Positions 9,765 through 20,629 are shown, counted from the stretch's first letter. The stretch: 64,000 nt of DNA from Hyphomicrobium methylovorum (GCF_013626205.1 NZ_QHJE01000001.1:1902501-1966500); one strand, 5' to 3'. Numbers and translations: made by a program. The notes: generated from the letters alone by a model not told the origin.

Positions 9765-10421
9765 TCATCGCGTTGAGCGGTCGTTGAGACTCGCATGCGT
9801 CTTGATGACGATGACACTCAGAACCATCACCGTGAAGCCGCCTGCGATAAAGAGCTGGTTTGCTGGCCAATCGCCCCGCAGCGACGAGAGTTTTCCCGAA
9901 GAGATCAGCCAGACCAAGCCGATGCCGATCAGAATCGCTTGAACGGACGCGAAACGTACCGCGCGTTCGATGGCGCGCGGTTTCGATACGGCGTCCGCGG
10001 GATCTGACAAGCGCCAGAGATAGAACGCGTAACCTGCCGCCACCGCGAGCATGGCTGTGCCGTATTCCCAACCGTGTTGCCAGCGAATTGGGGTGCCGAG
10101 ATAGATCGCATAGAACGCGAGCGCGCACCAAAGATACGCGATCATCGTGATCTGCGTCGTCTGCATCAGCGCATCGCGTTGCGTTATGCCGAGAGTGGAC
10201 GCAGCTCGACGCCATATCGGTGCGTTCGTGCGCAATGCGGCCGATATCAAAATGACGGCAAAGATGGCGGCAGCAGTCGCGGCTTCAGCTTTTCGGGTTG
10301 CGCTGGTTGCGATGACCATAGCGGCCAGCGCGGACAAGAGTGCCAGCAGGAGCAAAGGAAGCGACGGACGCAGTGGCATGGGGTGCTCTTGCTTAAGACG
10401 ATGAATTCGCCCCTCCATCAC
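9765..10421 (-). CDS. multi-pass membrane protein of unknown function (paralogue B)
   Basis: The product has up to 218 residues with about six predicted membrane helices and no recognisable domain. Its C-terminal half resembles the upstream neighbour: both end in a pattern GK..R..DW..N..F..G...LS, suggesting an old tandem duplication. The GTG at 10421 overlaps the neighbour's stop as GTGA. An ATG follows at once at 10418, and a third candidate (MPLRPSLPLL) starts at 10379. The overlap points to translational coupling with the upstream gene. No catalytic or transport motif is seen, so no function is proposed. Confidence 0.75.
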   Translation of the reverse strand: MMEGRIHRLKQEHPMPLRPSLPLLLLALLSALAAMVIATSATRKAEAATAAAIFAVILISAALRTNAPIWRRAASTLGITQRDALMQTTQITMIAYLWCALAFYAIYLGTPIRWQHGWEYGTAMLAVAAGYAFYLWRLSDPADAVSKPRAIERAVRFASVQAILIGIGLVWLISSGKLSSLRGDWPANQLFIAGGFTVMVLSVIVIKTHASLNDRSTR

Positions 10422-11002
10422 ACGGGCGCTGGCGCGCGTAAAGCGTCGATGCTGATGAGAGCTATCGCAAGTGCACCAAAGAAGAAGAGATTACATCCGG
10501 CCCAGTCGGCGTGCTCGATCCCGCGCGGGAATTTGCCGTCGATGAACATGCTGATCAGTCCGGCCGCCATACCGATGACCTGAACAAGCACCAGGCCGCG
10601 TCCGGCTTTAACGAGGACAGCATCGTCGCGTCCGGCAGCGCGATCGCGGGCGAGCATCGCGGCGTAACCGAAGCTCAGCGCGGCGGCGACGGCGAACCCG
10701 AGAATGAACTGCCACCATTCCGGCCAGGGCCGATCGATGACGGCTGTATAAATGAGGAGGATCGAAAGGCCGCCCCAGGCCCAGACGATGCCGAAATGGC
10801 GCGCGGCCGAACCCGCGATCTCGCTCGCAGAGGCGCCGTTGGCTGTTAAGCGCCGGTGGGCCAGAATGGCGAGCGCTGCCAGACCCAGGCTCACGACGCC
10901 GGTCACGATCGCATGGAGTGGTGGCTGGCCGAACGAAGCCGCAAAAACGGTTGCGGCGACGGCAACGGCCAATCCCATGATTGGCGTCATATTGGATTGC
11001 AT
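10418..11002 (-). CDS. multi-pass membrane protein of unknown function (paralogue A)
   Basis: The product has 194 residues with about six hydrophobic helices (for example [51 protein letters not shown]). It has a conserved-looking C-terminal part ([21 protein letters not shown]). It is the first gene of a two-gene unit read away from rpsT, and its stop overlaps the start of the second gene. In related genomes the slot between mutM and rpsT often holds other genes, such as an enoyl-CoA hydratase, so this pair is a local feature. A second Met at residue 5 (MTPIMGL) is an alternative start. Confidence 0.75.
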   Translation of the reverse strand: MQSNMTPIMGLAVAVAATVFAASFGQPPLHAIVTGVVSLGLAALAILAHRRLTANGASASEIAGSAARHFGIVWAWGGLSILLIYTAVIDRPWPEWWQFILGFAVAAALSFGYAAMLARDRAAGRDDAVLVKAGRGLVLVQVIGMAAGLISMFIDGKFPRGIEHADWAGCNLFFFGALAIALISIDALRAPAPV

Positions 11003-11283
11003 GCGTAATTCGCCCCCTTCTCATCCCCAGTGCCGAGCAAATGGGGGTTCCAGCCGCGCAATGCAAACGCGGCCGCGACACACTGACCGGTCGCTATTGT
11101 CTCAATAATCGATTCCAGGCGCGTCGTTTCGTTGACCGATGCGCGGGCTACGGGTATATCCCGGCAAACCGTGCCTGGCGGACATTCGTCCGGGCCGATC
11201 CATCTTATCTCAACCGGCGGCCGCGCCCTGACCCATCTGGTCGGCGACGGCGCTTTCGAACCAGTAGCAAGGACTCGTTTTTC

Positions 11284-11550
11284 ATGGCTAACACCTCGTC
11301 GGCAAAAAAGGCCGAGCGCCAAATGATCCGCCGTTCGGCAGTCAACAAGGCTCGTCGGACGCGCGTCAAGTCTGAGGTGCGCGGCGTCGAAGAGGCAATC
11401 AAGGCTGGCGACCAGACCAAGGCTGCTGCTGCACTCGCTGCTGCTGAGCCGATTCTGGTTCGCACCGCGCAGAAGGGCCTGCTTCATAAGAAGGCGGCTT
11501 CTCGGAAGGTTTCTAGGCTCGCAAAGCGTGTCAAGGCCATGTCTGCCTAA
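11284..11550 (+). CDS. rpsT: 30S ribosomal protein S20
   Basis: The product is an 88-residue, strongly basic helical protein. It has the S20 pattern [17 protein letters not shown], a middle helix ([10 protein letters not shown]) and the C-terminal [18 protein letters not shown], and it binds 16S rRNA helices in the small subunit. ATG 11284 gives the family's standard N-terminus; the reading frame is open about 100 codons further upstream, but that part has no ribosomal-protein character. rpsT immediately upstream of the dnaA region is a common alphaproteobacterial arrangement. A terminator follows. Confidence 0.97.
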   Translation: MANTSSAKKAERQMIRRSAVNKARRTRVKSEVRGVEEAIKAGDQTKAAAALAAAEPILVRTAQKGLLHKKAASRKVSRLAKRVKAMSA

Positions 11551-11604
11551 AACCGATTTCGGTCATCGGCGGCATATTTCAGGTTTGTTGCATATTCGCG
11601 ACAG

Positions 11605-11640
11605 TAAAGGGCGGGCCCAGCAAGGGCCCGCTCTTTTTTT
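11605..11640 (+). terminator. Rho-independent terminator of rpsT
   Basis: Stem gcgggccc (11611-11618) and gggcccgc (11624-11631) with a 5-nt loop, then tctttttttg. It lies about 60 bases after the rpsT stop. Confidence 0.92.
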
Positions 11641-11816
11641 GTGCGCAATAAGCCCATGGAATCGCGTCTCTTGAGGGAGAATAATTGCCGGCGGGAGACT
11701 CGGCGGCCTGCGCGAAGGGGAAGCAGGCAAGAATAAAATGACGCTCGGGTGACACCTGTCAGACGTCGGAGGGAACGGCTTCGCGAGTGTAAAAAATGGC
11801 TTCAGAGTCATATGGG

Positions 11817-11869
11817 TTATGCACAGGAGCGGTGAGTGGATAACGCCTATCCCGCGCGGCTGTGGATAA
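11817..11869. promoter_or_regulatory. cluster of three DnaA boxes
   Basis: TTATGCACA at 11817-11825 (plus, 1 mismatch), TTATCCACT read on the minus strand at 11843-11835 (1 mismatch) and TTATCCACA on the minus strand at 11869-11861 (perfect). Spacing between boxes is 9 and 17 bases. Confidence 0.7.
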
Positions 11870-12111
11870 CTTTCTGGAGCGCCGAACCGGCTTTTTGCGA
11901 CTTAGATGCGCTTGTCCAAAAATTGGTTACCGGTTAGTTAATTATCCAGTGGATGGCAGCGGGGTAGCGCAATCGTTCGCTAGGGTAAGTCGACGAGCGT
12001 GGTGTCTGGTAATCGGCTAGTTGTCGATATGACGGGCACATCGTCAAAGCTGCAAAGATCGAGGTTAATCTTCGGACGTTGTTGCGGCAATGAACTCCGA
12101 AGACTTGGAAT

Positions 12112-12159
12112 CTTCGAATTCTATTCGAAGGTGCCGATCTTTGATCTTTTCGGTTCGAA
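12112..12159. promoter_or_regulatory. repeated TTCGAA palindromes before the rhodanese-dnaA unit
   Basis: TTCGAA occurs three times in 47 bases: 12113-12118, 12124-12129 and 12154-12159. The first two belong to an 8-bp inverted repeat (cttcgaat-N3-attcgaag, 12112-12130). They sit 20-70 bases before the GTG of the rhodanese gene, where a promoter should be. The regulator is unknown. Confidence 0.4.
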
Positions 12160-12179
12160 GTCATGCGTAAGAGGGGCCA

Positions 12180-12623
12180 GTGGAAAACTTTGCGACATCC
12201 GGTGTCGAGGACGTTCCTGTCCTCGACACATGGGACCGTCTCAAGGACGACCGGAAAGCGGTTCTGGTCGATGTGCGTACGCGCGCCGAATGGGCGTTCG
12301 TGGGCGTGCCAGATCTGAGCGTTCTCGGGCGTGAGGTGTTGCTGGCCGAATGGCAGTCGTTTCCGGACAGCCGGGTCGATGCCGACTTCGCAGGCCGTCT
12401 CGATGCCACGTTGAAGGCGCGGGGCGTCAGCACGGACGACGAAATTTTTTTCATTTGCCGCTCAGGCGCTCGCAGCCGGATGGCCGCGGAAGCCTTGGCG
12501 TCGGCTGGTTACGGCCGGTGTCGCAATGTGGCGGAGGGTTTTGAAGGACCAAACGACGAGGAGCATCACAGAGGCCGGATAGCCGGTTGGAAGTTTGCCG
12601 GTCTCGCCTGGGTGCAAGGATAG
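12180..12623 (+). CDS. rhodanese-like sulfurtransferase-domain protein
   Basis: The product is a 147-residue single-domain rhodanese. The start of the fold is VLVDVRTRAEWAFVGVPDL, and the active-site loop is CRSGARS with catalytic Cys93. The end NVAEGFEGPNDEEHHRGRIAGWKFAGLAW has the typical G-W kinked C-terminus. Such domains carry persulfide sulfur or act in tRNA thiolation and sulfide metabolism; the substrate cannot be told. The start is a GTG. It lies between the DnaA-box region and dnaA, 121 bases ahead of the dnaA ATG and on the same strand, so dnaA may be partly transcribed through it. Confidence 0.9.
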   Translation: MENFATSGVEDVPVLDTWDRLKDDRKAVLVDVRTRAEWAFVGVPDLSVLGREVLLAEWQSFPDSRVDADFAGRLDATLKARGVSTDDEIFFICRSGARSRMAAEALASAGYGRCRNVAEGFEGPNDEEHHRGRIAGWKFAGLAWVQG

Positions 12624-12698
12624 CACGAGGCGAGAACGGAGCACGAAGCGCCATTGCTGTCAGAGGGCTTTTGACAGCAGCGCGCGCCATGGGGGGGG

Positions 12699-12716
12699 AC
12701 GTTCGCATGCGAACGT
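12699..12716. promoter_or_regulatory. 18-bp perfect palindrome just upstream of dnaA
   Basis: acgttcgcatgcgaacgt is a perfect palindrome ending 28 bases before the dnaA ATG, directly after a run of eight Gs. It could be an operator for a dimeric repressor or a short RNA hairpin in the dnaA leader. It is not a DnaA box. Confidence 0.45.
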
Positions 12717-12744
12717 TCTGCGTAAATCAGCGGGAGTACAAACG

Positions 12745-14265
12745 ATGCAGGCAGCAAAAACGGCAGAGACGCATGGCGTCGGCGGCGAGACCACGGGCAC
12801 GAGCGCCGTAACGACAAGCGGAGCCGTCGATGGGCGCGGCCAGAAAGTTCGCGCGATGCTTCGCGCGCAGCTCGGTGAGGAAATTTATTCGAGCTGGTTC
12901 AAGAGCCTGGAATTCGAGGGCTTCGACGGTCGCATCGTTAAAGTTTCGGTGCCTGTGAAGTTCGTCCGCAACTGGATTCAAGAACATTATTCCGAACATC
13001 TTCTGCGCTGTTCGCTCGTCGAGTTCGCAACGGCCGAGCGCGTCGAAGTGATCTGGCGTCAGCCCGGTCAGACCATGCAGCGCGCGGGCGAAGTGCGCCC
13101 GGCAGAGGCGCAGGCTGGAAAGGCTCTCGCTCCGGCGTTGACACCGGCTGAGCCGCCGCGGACCTCGGTTCTGCGCGCACCCGTTCTTCCGGCACAGCGT
13201 ACGTCCGCTGGAGGCCTTGAAGGCTCTCCGCTCGACCCGCGCTACACGTTTGACAGCTTCGTTGTCGGCGCCTCGAACCGCATGGCCCATGCTGGCGCCA
13301 CGCAGGTTGCGGAAACCGTGCTGACTGACGCTCCAGGATACAATCCGCTCTATATCCACTCGGCCGTCGGCCTTGGAAAAAGCCATCTTTTGCAGGCGAT
13401 CGCCTGGGAAGTGAAGCGGCGCGCTCCGACTGCGCAGGTTCTGTATCTGACGGCTGAGCGCTTCCGCTATCAGTTCGTTGAGGCGCTGCGTTCGTCCGAT
13501 CCGTTGGCATTCAAGGAGCGGTTTCGTAGCATCCACATGCTGTTGATCGACGATCTCGAATTCCTGCAGGGCGAACGTACCGAGCAAGAGTTCGATCACA
13601 TCATCAATGCGCTGCTTGATGGCGGCAAACAGGTTGTCGTCGCGTCGGCTCGGGCGCCGAACCAGATCGAACGTTTGAATGAGCGCATGCGCTCGCGCTT
13701 GCAGCGCGGTCTCGTGACGGAACTCGTTCCGCTCGACCATGAACTGCGTCTCAAGGTTCTGGAGCGTCGCCTCGGCGAGAAGCGCGCAGTCGATCCTTCG
13801 TTCACGCTGTCGCGGGATGTCGTCGACCTCCTGGCCCTTCGCCTGACGGAGAACGGCCGCGAACTCGAAGGTGCGATCACCCGGCTCTATGCGACATGGC
13901 AGTACATGCGCACGCCGATCACGCTCGATATCGCAGAGACGGTGATCCGCGATTTGGTTCAGAACCTTGAACCGCGGCGCATCAAGATCGAAGACATTCT
14001 GCGCATCATCTCGCGCCACTACGGTGTCTCGAAGGGTGATCTCCTCTCGCAGCGGCGCCATCGCTCGGTCGTCTGGCCGCGGCAGATCGGCATGTACCTC
14101 GCGAAGCACCTGACGGCGCGGTCGTTGCCGGAGATCGGTCGGCGCTTCGGCGGACGTGACCACACCACGGTTCTGCACGCGATCCGCAAGATCGAAGGCG
14201 AAATCACCAAGAATCCTCACCTCGGCGACGAGCTTGAGGAACTGAAACGTCTCCTGAACCACTGA
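12745..14265 (+). CDS. dnaA: chromosomal replication initiator DnaA
   Basis: The product is a 506-residue AAA+ initiator that binds DnaA boxes and melts the origin. Domain I (residues about 30-110) contains LGEEIYSSWFKSL. Domain II is a Pro/Ala-rich linker. Domain III has Walker A GLGKSHLLQAI, Walker B LLIDDLEF and the arginine-finger region RMRSRLQRGL. Domain IV ends with the DNA-binding signature GGRDHTTVLHAIRKIE. ATG 12745 follows a GGGAG ribosome site at about 12732-12736; an in-frame extension to 12595 overlaps the rhodanese gene and looks uncoded. The dnaA-dnaN-recF-gyrB order follows. Confidence 0.98.
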   Translation: MQAAKTAETHGVGGETTGTSAVTTSGAVDGRGQKVRAMLRAQLGEEIYSSWFKSLEFEGFDGRIVKVSVPVKFVRNWIQEHYSEHLLRCSLVEFATAERVEVIWRQPGQTMQRAGEVRPAEAQAGKALAPALTPAEPPRTSVLRAPVLPAQRTSAGGLEGSPLDPRYTFDSFVVGASNRMAHAGATQVAETVLTDAPGYNPLYIHSAVGLGKSHLLQAIAWEVKRRAPTAQVLYLTAERFRYQFVEALRSSDPLAFKERFRSIHMLLIDDLEFLQGERTEQEFDHIINALLDGGKQVVVASARAPNQIERLNERMRSRLQRGLVTELVPLDHELRLKVLERRLGEKRAVDPSFTLSRDVVDLLALRLTENGRELEGAITRLYATWQYMRTPITLDIAETVIRDLVQNLEPRRIKIEDILRIISRHYGVSKGDLLSQRRHRSVVWPRQIGMYLAKHLTARSLPEIGRRFGGRDHTTVLHAIRKIEGEITKNPHLGDELEELKRLLNH

Positions 14266-14302
14266 TCGCGGCTTCCCCAAGCTGCGACCTGATGCGATGC
14301 TT

Positions 14303-14340
14303 GGCCGGCCTCCTGAGCCCTCGGGAGACCGGCCTTGCCT
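14303..14340 (+). terminator. possible terminator/hairpin after dnaA
   Basis: ggccggcctcctg and cgggagaccggcc (14303-14334) form a strong stem with one mismatch, followed by only a weak T-rich tail (ttgccttat). The 290-base dnaA-dnaN gap (14266-14555) therefore probably contains both a partial terminator and a dnaN promoter. I see no gene in it. Confidence 0.5.
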
Positions 14341-14555
14341 TATCTGGGGCTGCTAACGGCGAAGTGGCGTAAATGCCGTATTCGCGATACATCTCTCCTT
14401 GAAAAGTGTGCCCTATTCGGCTCAGATTGGCTCGGCGGACGATTCCGTTCGTGGATCAGCATCAGGCCGGCAGTGGGCTAACTTTAGGGCATGCGACGCG
14501 TAGACTGGCGTCGCCGCCTGCCGCGCGCTCTCCGAAATCAGAACTGAGGAAACAC

Positions 14556-15674
14556 ATGCGTCTCGAGATTGAACGTGGGGAACTCTTGAAGGCGCTGAGC
14601 CATGTGACGAGCGTGGTCGAGCGACGGACGACGATCCCTATTCTTTCGAACGTCATGCTCAAGGCGGCCGGCGAGACGCTGATGTTCAAGGCGACGGACC
14701 TTGAGCGCGAAGTCAGCGAGAGCGTTGCGGCGAAGGTGACGACGCCCGGCACGCTGACGGTTCCGGCGCATGTGCTGCACGACATCGTTCGGAAATTGCC
14801 CGACGGCGCGCAGATCGAAATCAAGCGTGACGCCGACAAGGATCGGTTGATGCTGACGTCCGGGCATTCGCGGTTCAGCTTGCAGACGCTCGCGGCAGAC
14901 GATTTTCCGGATCTCGCAGTTGGTGAAATCGGACACGAGTTCACGATCGAGGCGGGCGACCTCAAGCGGTTGATCGATAAGACACGGTTTGCGATTTCGA
15001 CTGAGGAAACGCGTTACTACCTCAACGGCATCTATCTGCATCCGGCCGAGACAACGGGTAAGAAGACGCTGCGCGCGGTGGCGACGGACGGGCATCGTCT
15101 GGCGCAGGTGGAGCTTCCGCTGCCGCAGGGTGCTGACGGTATGCCGGGCGTCATTGTGCCGAGAAAGACCGTGCACGAGGTGACGCGGTTGCTCGAAGAC
15201 TCCAGTGCGAAGGTGAAGGTTGGCGTTTCGCAGACGAAGGTGCGGTTCGAGATCGGCTCGGTGGTGTTGACGTCGAAGTTGATCGACGGAACGTTTCCGG
15301 ACTATGGGCGCGTTATTCCGCATAACAACGATAAAGAAATGAAGGTGCCGAACGCCTCGTTCAAGAGCGCCGTCGACCGGGTGTCGACGATTGCGAGCGA
15401 ACGCGGGCGCGCAGTGAAGCTGAATGTCGGCAAGGACAAACTGATCCTCACAGTGAACAATCCGGAAGGCGGCAGCGCTACCGAAGAGATCCCGGTCGGC
15501 TATTCGGCAGGCCCGCTCGAAATCGGTTTCAATGCGCGGTATCTGCTCGACATCTCCGAACAGCTCGAAAGCGAAGATGCGCGGTTTCTTCTGGCCGATC
15601 CCGGCTCGCCGACCATGGTGCGCGACGGCGGCGACGGCAGTGCGATCTACGTTCTGATGCCGATGCGGGTTTGA
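14556..15674 (+). CDS. dnaN: DNA polymerase III sliding clamp (beta subunit)
   Basis: The product is a 372-residue three-domain clamp that encircles DNA and tethers PolIII. Typical landmarks are the start MRLEIERGELLKALSHV, VVERRTTIPILSNVM, the second-domain ETRYYLNGIYLH and ATDGHRLAQ, the third-domain NPEGGSATEEIPVGYSAG and the C-terminal YVLMPMRV that lines the partner-binding pocket. ATG 14556 has a GAGGAA ribosome site; the open frame extends 50 codons upstream, but without conserved character. It is followed by recF after 9 bases if recF starts at its first TTG. Confidence 0.98.
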   Translation: MRLEIERGELLKALSHVTSVVERRTTIPILSNVMLKAAGETLMFKATDLEREVSESVAAKVTTPGTLTVPAHVLHDIVRKLPDGAQIEIKRDADKDRLMLTSGHSRFSLQTLAADDFPDLAVGEIGHEFTIEAGDLKRLIDKTRFAISTEETRYYLNGIYLHPAETTGKKTLRAVATDGHRLAQVELPLPQGADGMPGVIVPRKTVHEVTRLLEDSSAKVKVGVSQTKVRFEIGSVVLTSKLIDGTFPDYGRVIPHNNDKEMKVPNASFKSAVDRVSTIASERGRAVKLNVGKDKLILTVNNPEGGSATEEIPVGYSAGPLEIGFNARYLLDISEQLESEDARFLLADPGSPTMVRDGGDGSAIYVLMPMRV

Positions 15675-15683
15675 TCATTTGCA

Positions 15684-16949
15684 TTGAAGGGTTGCCCTCC
15701 TCTCGATGGGGAGGGCGATAGAACTGGTTCGGACGAATTGAGCTTGGGTAGTGACGGCGCGAATTCCCTTTGGGTCGAGCGGTTGGGGCTGACGAATTTT
15801 CGTAGCTATGCGGCGGCGACAGTTGAGGCCGACGCGCGGCCGCAGGTGATTGCGGGATCAAACGGGTCAGGCAAGACCAATCTTCTCGAAGCGTTGTCGC
15901 TGCTGTCGCCGGGTCAGGGGATGCGGCGCGTTCCGTTCGTTGATTTGGTGCGTGCCCAAGGCGACGGAAATTTTGCGATTTCGGCGCGTGCGCACACGCT
16001 GTCGGGCATGGCCAGCATCGGCACCGGATTGCAAGGGCGGCCCACCTCGCAGCAGGCGGATGGGGATTTCTCCGAAAGAAATTCGCGGACCTCGGAGCGC
16101 GGGCGCATTGTGCGCATCGACGGTACGACGCAATCGGGCTCCGGTGTGCTTGCCGACTATCTTGAGATCGTGTGGGTGACGCCAGCGATGGATGGGCTCT
16201 TCACTGGTCCGGCTTCGGAGCGGCGGCGCTTCCTCGATCGGCTAATCCTATGTTTCGATCCGGGCTACCGGACGATCGCTGGACGTTTCGAGCGAGCGAT
16301 GACTAGCCGCAATCGGCTGCTGGCGGATGGCGTTCGAGAGAACGCGCAGCTCGCCGGGTTTGAGCGCGTCATGGCGGAGAATGGCGTTGCCGTCGCGGCG
16401 GCGCGTCTCGAAGCGGTGGCGGCGATGGTGGAGATCGTCGAACGGCGGCGGGAGCGCGATCCGAATTCGGCGTTTCCGTGGGCCGCATTCCGGCTCGAAG
16501 GCAGCCTTGAAGACAGTTTGAGACGCGTTTCCGCGATCGAGGCGGAAGACGACTACGCGCGGGTTTTGTCCGAGACGCGCGACCGCGATCGGGGCGCTGG
16601 GCGCACGCTTGATGGTCCGCATCGATCGGATCTGATCGTGGAGCACGGGCCGAAGGCGGTGGCTGCGCGGCATTCCTCAACCGGGGAACAGAAGGCGCTG
16701 CTGCTCGGCCTCGTGCTGGCGCATGCGGAGCTTTTGACGGAGAGACAGGAAGGTGCTGCGCCGATCCTGCTGCTCGATGAAATTACGGCGCATCTGGACG
16801 CCGCCAGACGCGCGGCGTTGTTCGACGAAATTCTGCGGCTTGGGGCACAAGCGTGGATGACCGGAACGGACGAAAATGCCTTCGATGCGCTCGCCGGAAG
16901 GGCGGGATTTTGGCGCGTGGAAGAGGGCAAAATCGCTTCCCGGACCTGA
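15684..16949 (+). CDS. recF: DNA replication and repair protein RecF
   Basis: The product has up to 421 residues and is an SMC-like ATPase that loads RecA at gaps. It has Walker A GSNGSGKTNLLEALS, the ABC-type signature STGEQKALLLGLVLAHA and Walker B ILLLDEITAHLD. The N-terminal family motif is LGLTNFRSYAA. No ATG or GTG precedes this in frame: the choices are TTG at 15684, 15738 or 15744. The first would place a palindrome (15694-15716) inside the coding region, so one of the later TTGs may be the true start. RecF proteins usually begin only a few residues before the L.L.NFR motif. Confidence 0.93.
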   Translation: MKGCPPLDGEGDRTGSDELSLGSDGANSLWVERLGLTNFRSYAAATVEADARPQVIAGSNGSGKTNLLEALSLLSPGQGMRRVPFVDLVRAQGDGNFAISARAHTLSGMASIGTGLQGRPTSQQADGDFSERNSRTSERGRIVRIDGTTQSGSGVLADYLEIVWVTPAMDGLFTGPASERRRFLDRLILCFDPGYRTIAGRFERAMTSRNRLLADGVRENAQLAGFERVMAENGVAVAAARLEAVAAMVEIVERRRERDPNSAFPWAAFRLEGSLEDSLRRVSAIEAEDDYARVLSETRDRDRGAGRTLDGPHRSDLIVEHGPKAVAARHSSTGEQKALLLGLVLAHAELLTERQEGAAPILLLDEITAHLDAARRAALFDEILRLGAQAWMTGTDENAFDALAGRAGFWRVEEGKIASRT

Positions 16950-17094
16950 CGTTTCATCGGGGGACAAACGGTCACATGCAAAGCTCTGAAAAATCATAAT
17001 TTTTTTGCGCCTTTGGGCAGCGATTTCATGGCGTGTGCGGGCGCGTTCTGTGGTATAAAAAGGGCCTCAGAATCCGTCTTCGAGAAAGCCCTAA

Positions 17095-19542
<2,448 letters not shown>

Positions 19543-19647
19543 TGCGGGCGGCATTATCAAAATTGCTTTTGGATTGGTAGTAGTAGGCTAAGCGGATTGA
19601 AATCCGTGCGTTTTGACCAGCGTCTGACTGTGCGAAACGAGGCGGCT

Positions 19648-20574
19648 ATGGCGGAGAAGTACGAAGCTTCTTATCTGAAACTCGCAAGAGCGGCCCGTCA
19701 CTACGCGGAACTGGAAGCGCGAGTTGCACAATATATAGCGGATGAACCGCTCGAACTGGTTTGGAGTCGGCTTACTTGGACTGAGCGGTTCGAAGGTATT
19801 CATCCACCCGATGCCCAGTTAGCCGGGCTTGTGGCGAATGTGAGGAACCCTATTCCCCCGGACCTTTCTCCCATAATCGGAGACGTGGTTCATAACTTGC
19901 GCTCTGCGCTCGATATTATGATGTGCGAAGAGCTTGGAGCATCGGCTTCTAAAACTCACACAATTTGCTTCCCGATGTGGAGAGACTTGCAGGGAAAGCC
20001 ATCGGCAATGGCGAAGTCCGGAGTTGCCGCCGCTTCGAATGAGCTTCAGCAGCTGGTTGAAGCCTGGGAGCCGTTTTCGGGCAGCAGGTCGGGGCTTTTC
20101 GATCTTCATGAGCTCTGGAACAGAGATAAGCATCGCGCGATAATACCGATTATGACAGGGGCGCAATATAGTCAGTGTACGGCCCTGTGTGGGCATATGG
20201 ACGAAGTTCCGATCTTTGATCCGTTTCCTGCTCGAATAAAGGTTTGGAATGGGAAGCTTTTAATAGCGACTACAGCGGTAATTGCCCCGCCAATAGGGAC
20301 TAAAATTCCGTGCGTTTGCGGTCTTGCGCTAGACCCAACAGGGTGGGAACTTCTGCAAGCACTAAAGCATACGATTGAAATCGTGGAAGGCGTCTTGATT
20401 AGCTTTGAGGAGGGGTTGCTGCCGGAGTTCTCGCCGCCTTCTCAACTTGAGCCTGCAGTAATTCCCGGTGGCGGTGGTCTTGTTTTTCCCAGTGATATGT
20501 CCCCTCAAGATGTAGACCGATGGTGGCGCGAAAACAGCGGTAGAATTGAAGATTTTCTTTCGCGCGCCGCTTAG
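19648..20574 (+). CDS. conserved hypothetical protein with HNLRSALD / NRDKHR motifs
   Basis: The product is a 308-residue protein I cannot assign to a named function. It has the pattern of a widespread uncharacterised family: an N-terminal Tyr/Leu helix (SYLKLARAARHYAELEARV), then IIGDVVHNLRSALDIMM, then LHELWNRDKHRAI. The last two resemble helical HEPN-type folds, but the HEPN RX4-6H motif is not clear. ATG 19648 is preceded by a GAGG ribosome site; the frame is open from a TTG at 19597. Base composition and codon use look more AT-rich than gyrB next door (many att, gaa and ata codons), which suggests acquisition. No mobility gene is nearby. Confidence 0.75.
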   Translation: MAEKYEASYLKLARAARHYAELEARVAQYIADEPLELVWSRLTWTERFEGIHPPDAQLAGLVANVRNPIPPDLSPIIGDVVHNLRSALDIMMCEELGASASKTHTICFPMWRDLQGKPSAMAKSGVAAASNELQQLVEAWEPFSGSRSGLFDLHELWNRDKHRAIIPIMTGAQYSQCTALCGHMDEVPIFDPFPARIKVWNGKLLIATTAVIAPPIGTKIPCVCGLALDPTGWELLQALKHTIEIVEGVLISFEEGLLPEFSPPSQLEPAVIPGGGGLVFPSDMSPQDVDRWWRENSGRIEDFLSRAA

Positions 20575-20629
20575 TAAGACGCAGAGTTTTCCTACTTGAG
20601 ACGCAACGCGTTTCTCGATGAAACTCACA

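Larger units (their letters stand above)
11641..12179. other. rpsT-dnaA intergenic region with DnaA-box cluster: oriC or dnaA-control candidate
   Basis: Within this gene-free stretch are a perfect DnaA box on the minus strand (tgtggataa, 11861-11869) and two one-mismatch boxes (TTATGCACA 11817-11825; agtggataa 11835-11843, minus). A weaker one (ttatccagt) lies at 11942-11950. A CtrA-like site TTAC-N7-TTAA lies at 11927-11941, and CcrM-type GANTC sites lie at 11659, 11805 and 12108. Three boxes within 53 bases is far above background. Caulobacter-type origins combine DnaA and CtrA sites, but rhizobial origins often lie near hemE instead, so this may be either oriC or a dnaA-promoter control region. 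Short minus-strand ORFs here have no family features. Confidence 0.5.

Noticed and set aside
11563-11811. 82-codon minus-strand ORF in the rpsT-dnaA gap
   Set aside because: No conserved features and it covers the rpsT terminator; the region looks regulatory.
12727-14280. 517-codon antisense ORF across dnaA
   Set aside because: Composition is that of high-GC antisense frames; DnaA on the plus strand is unambiguous.
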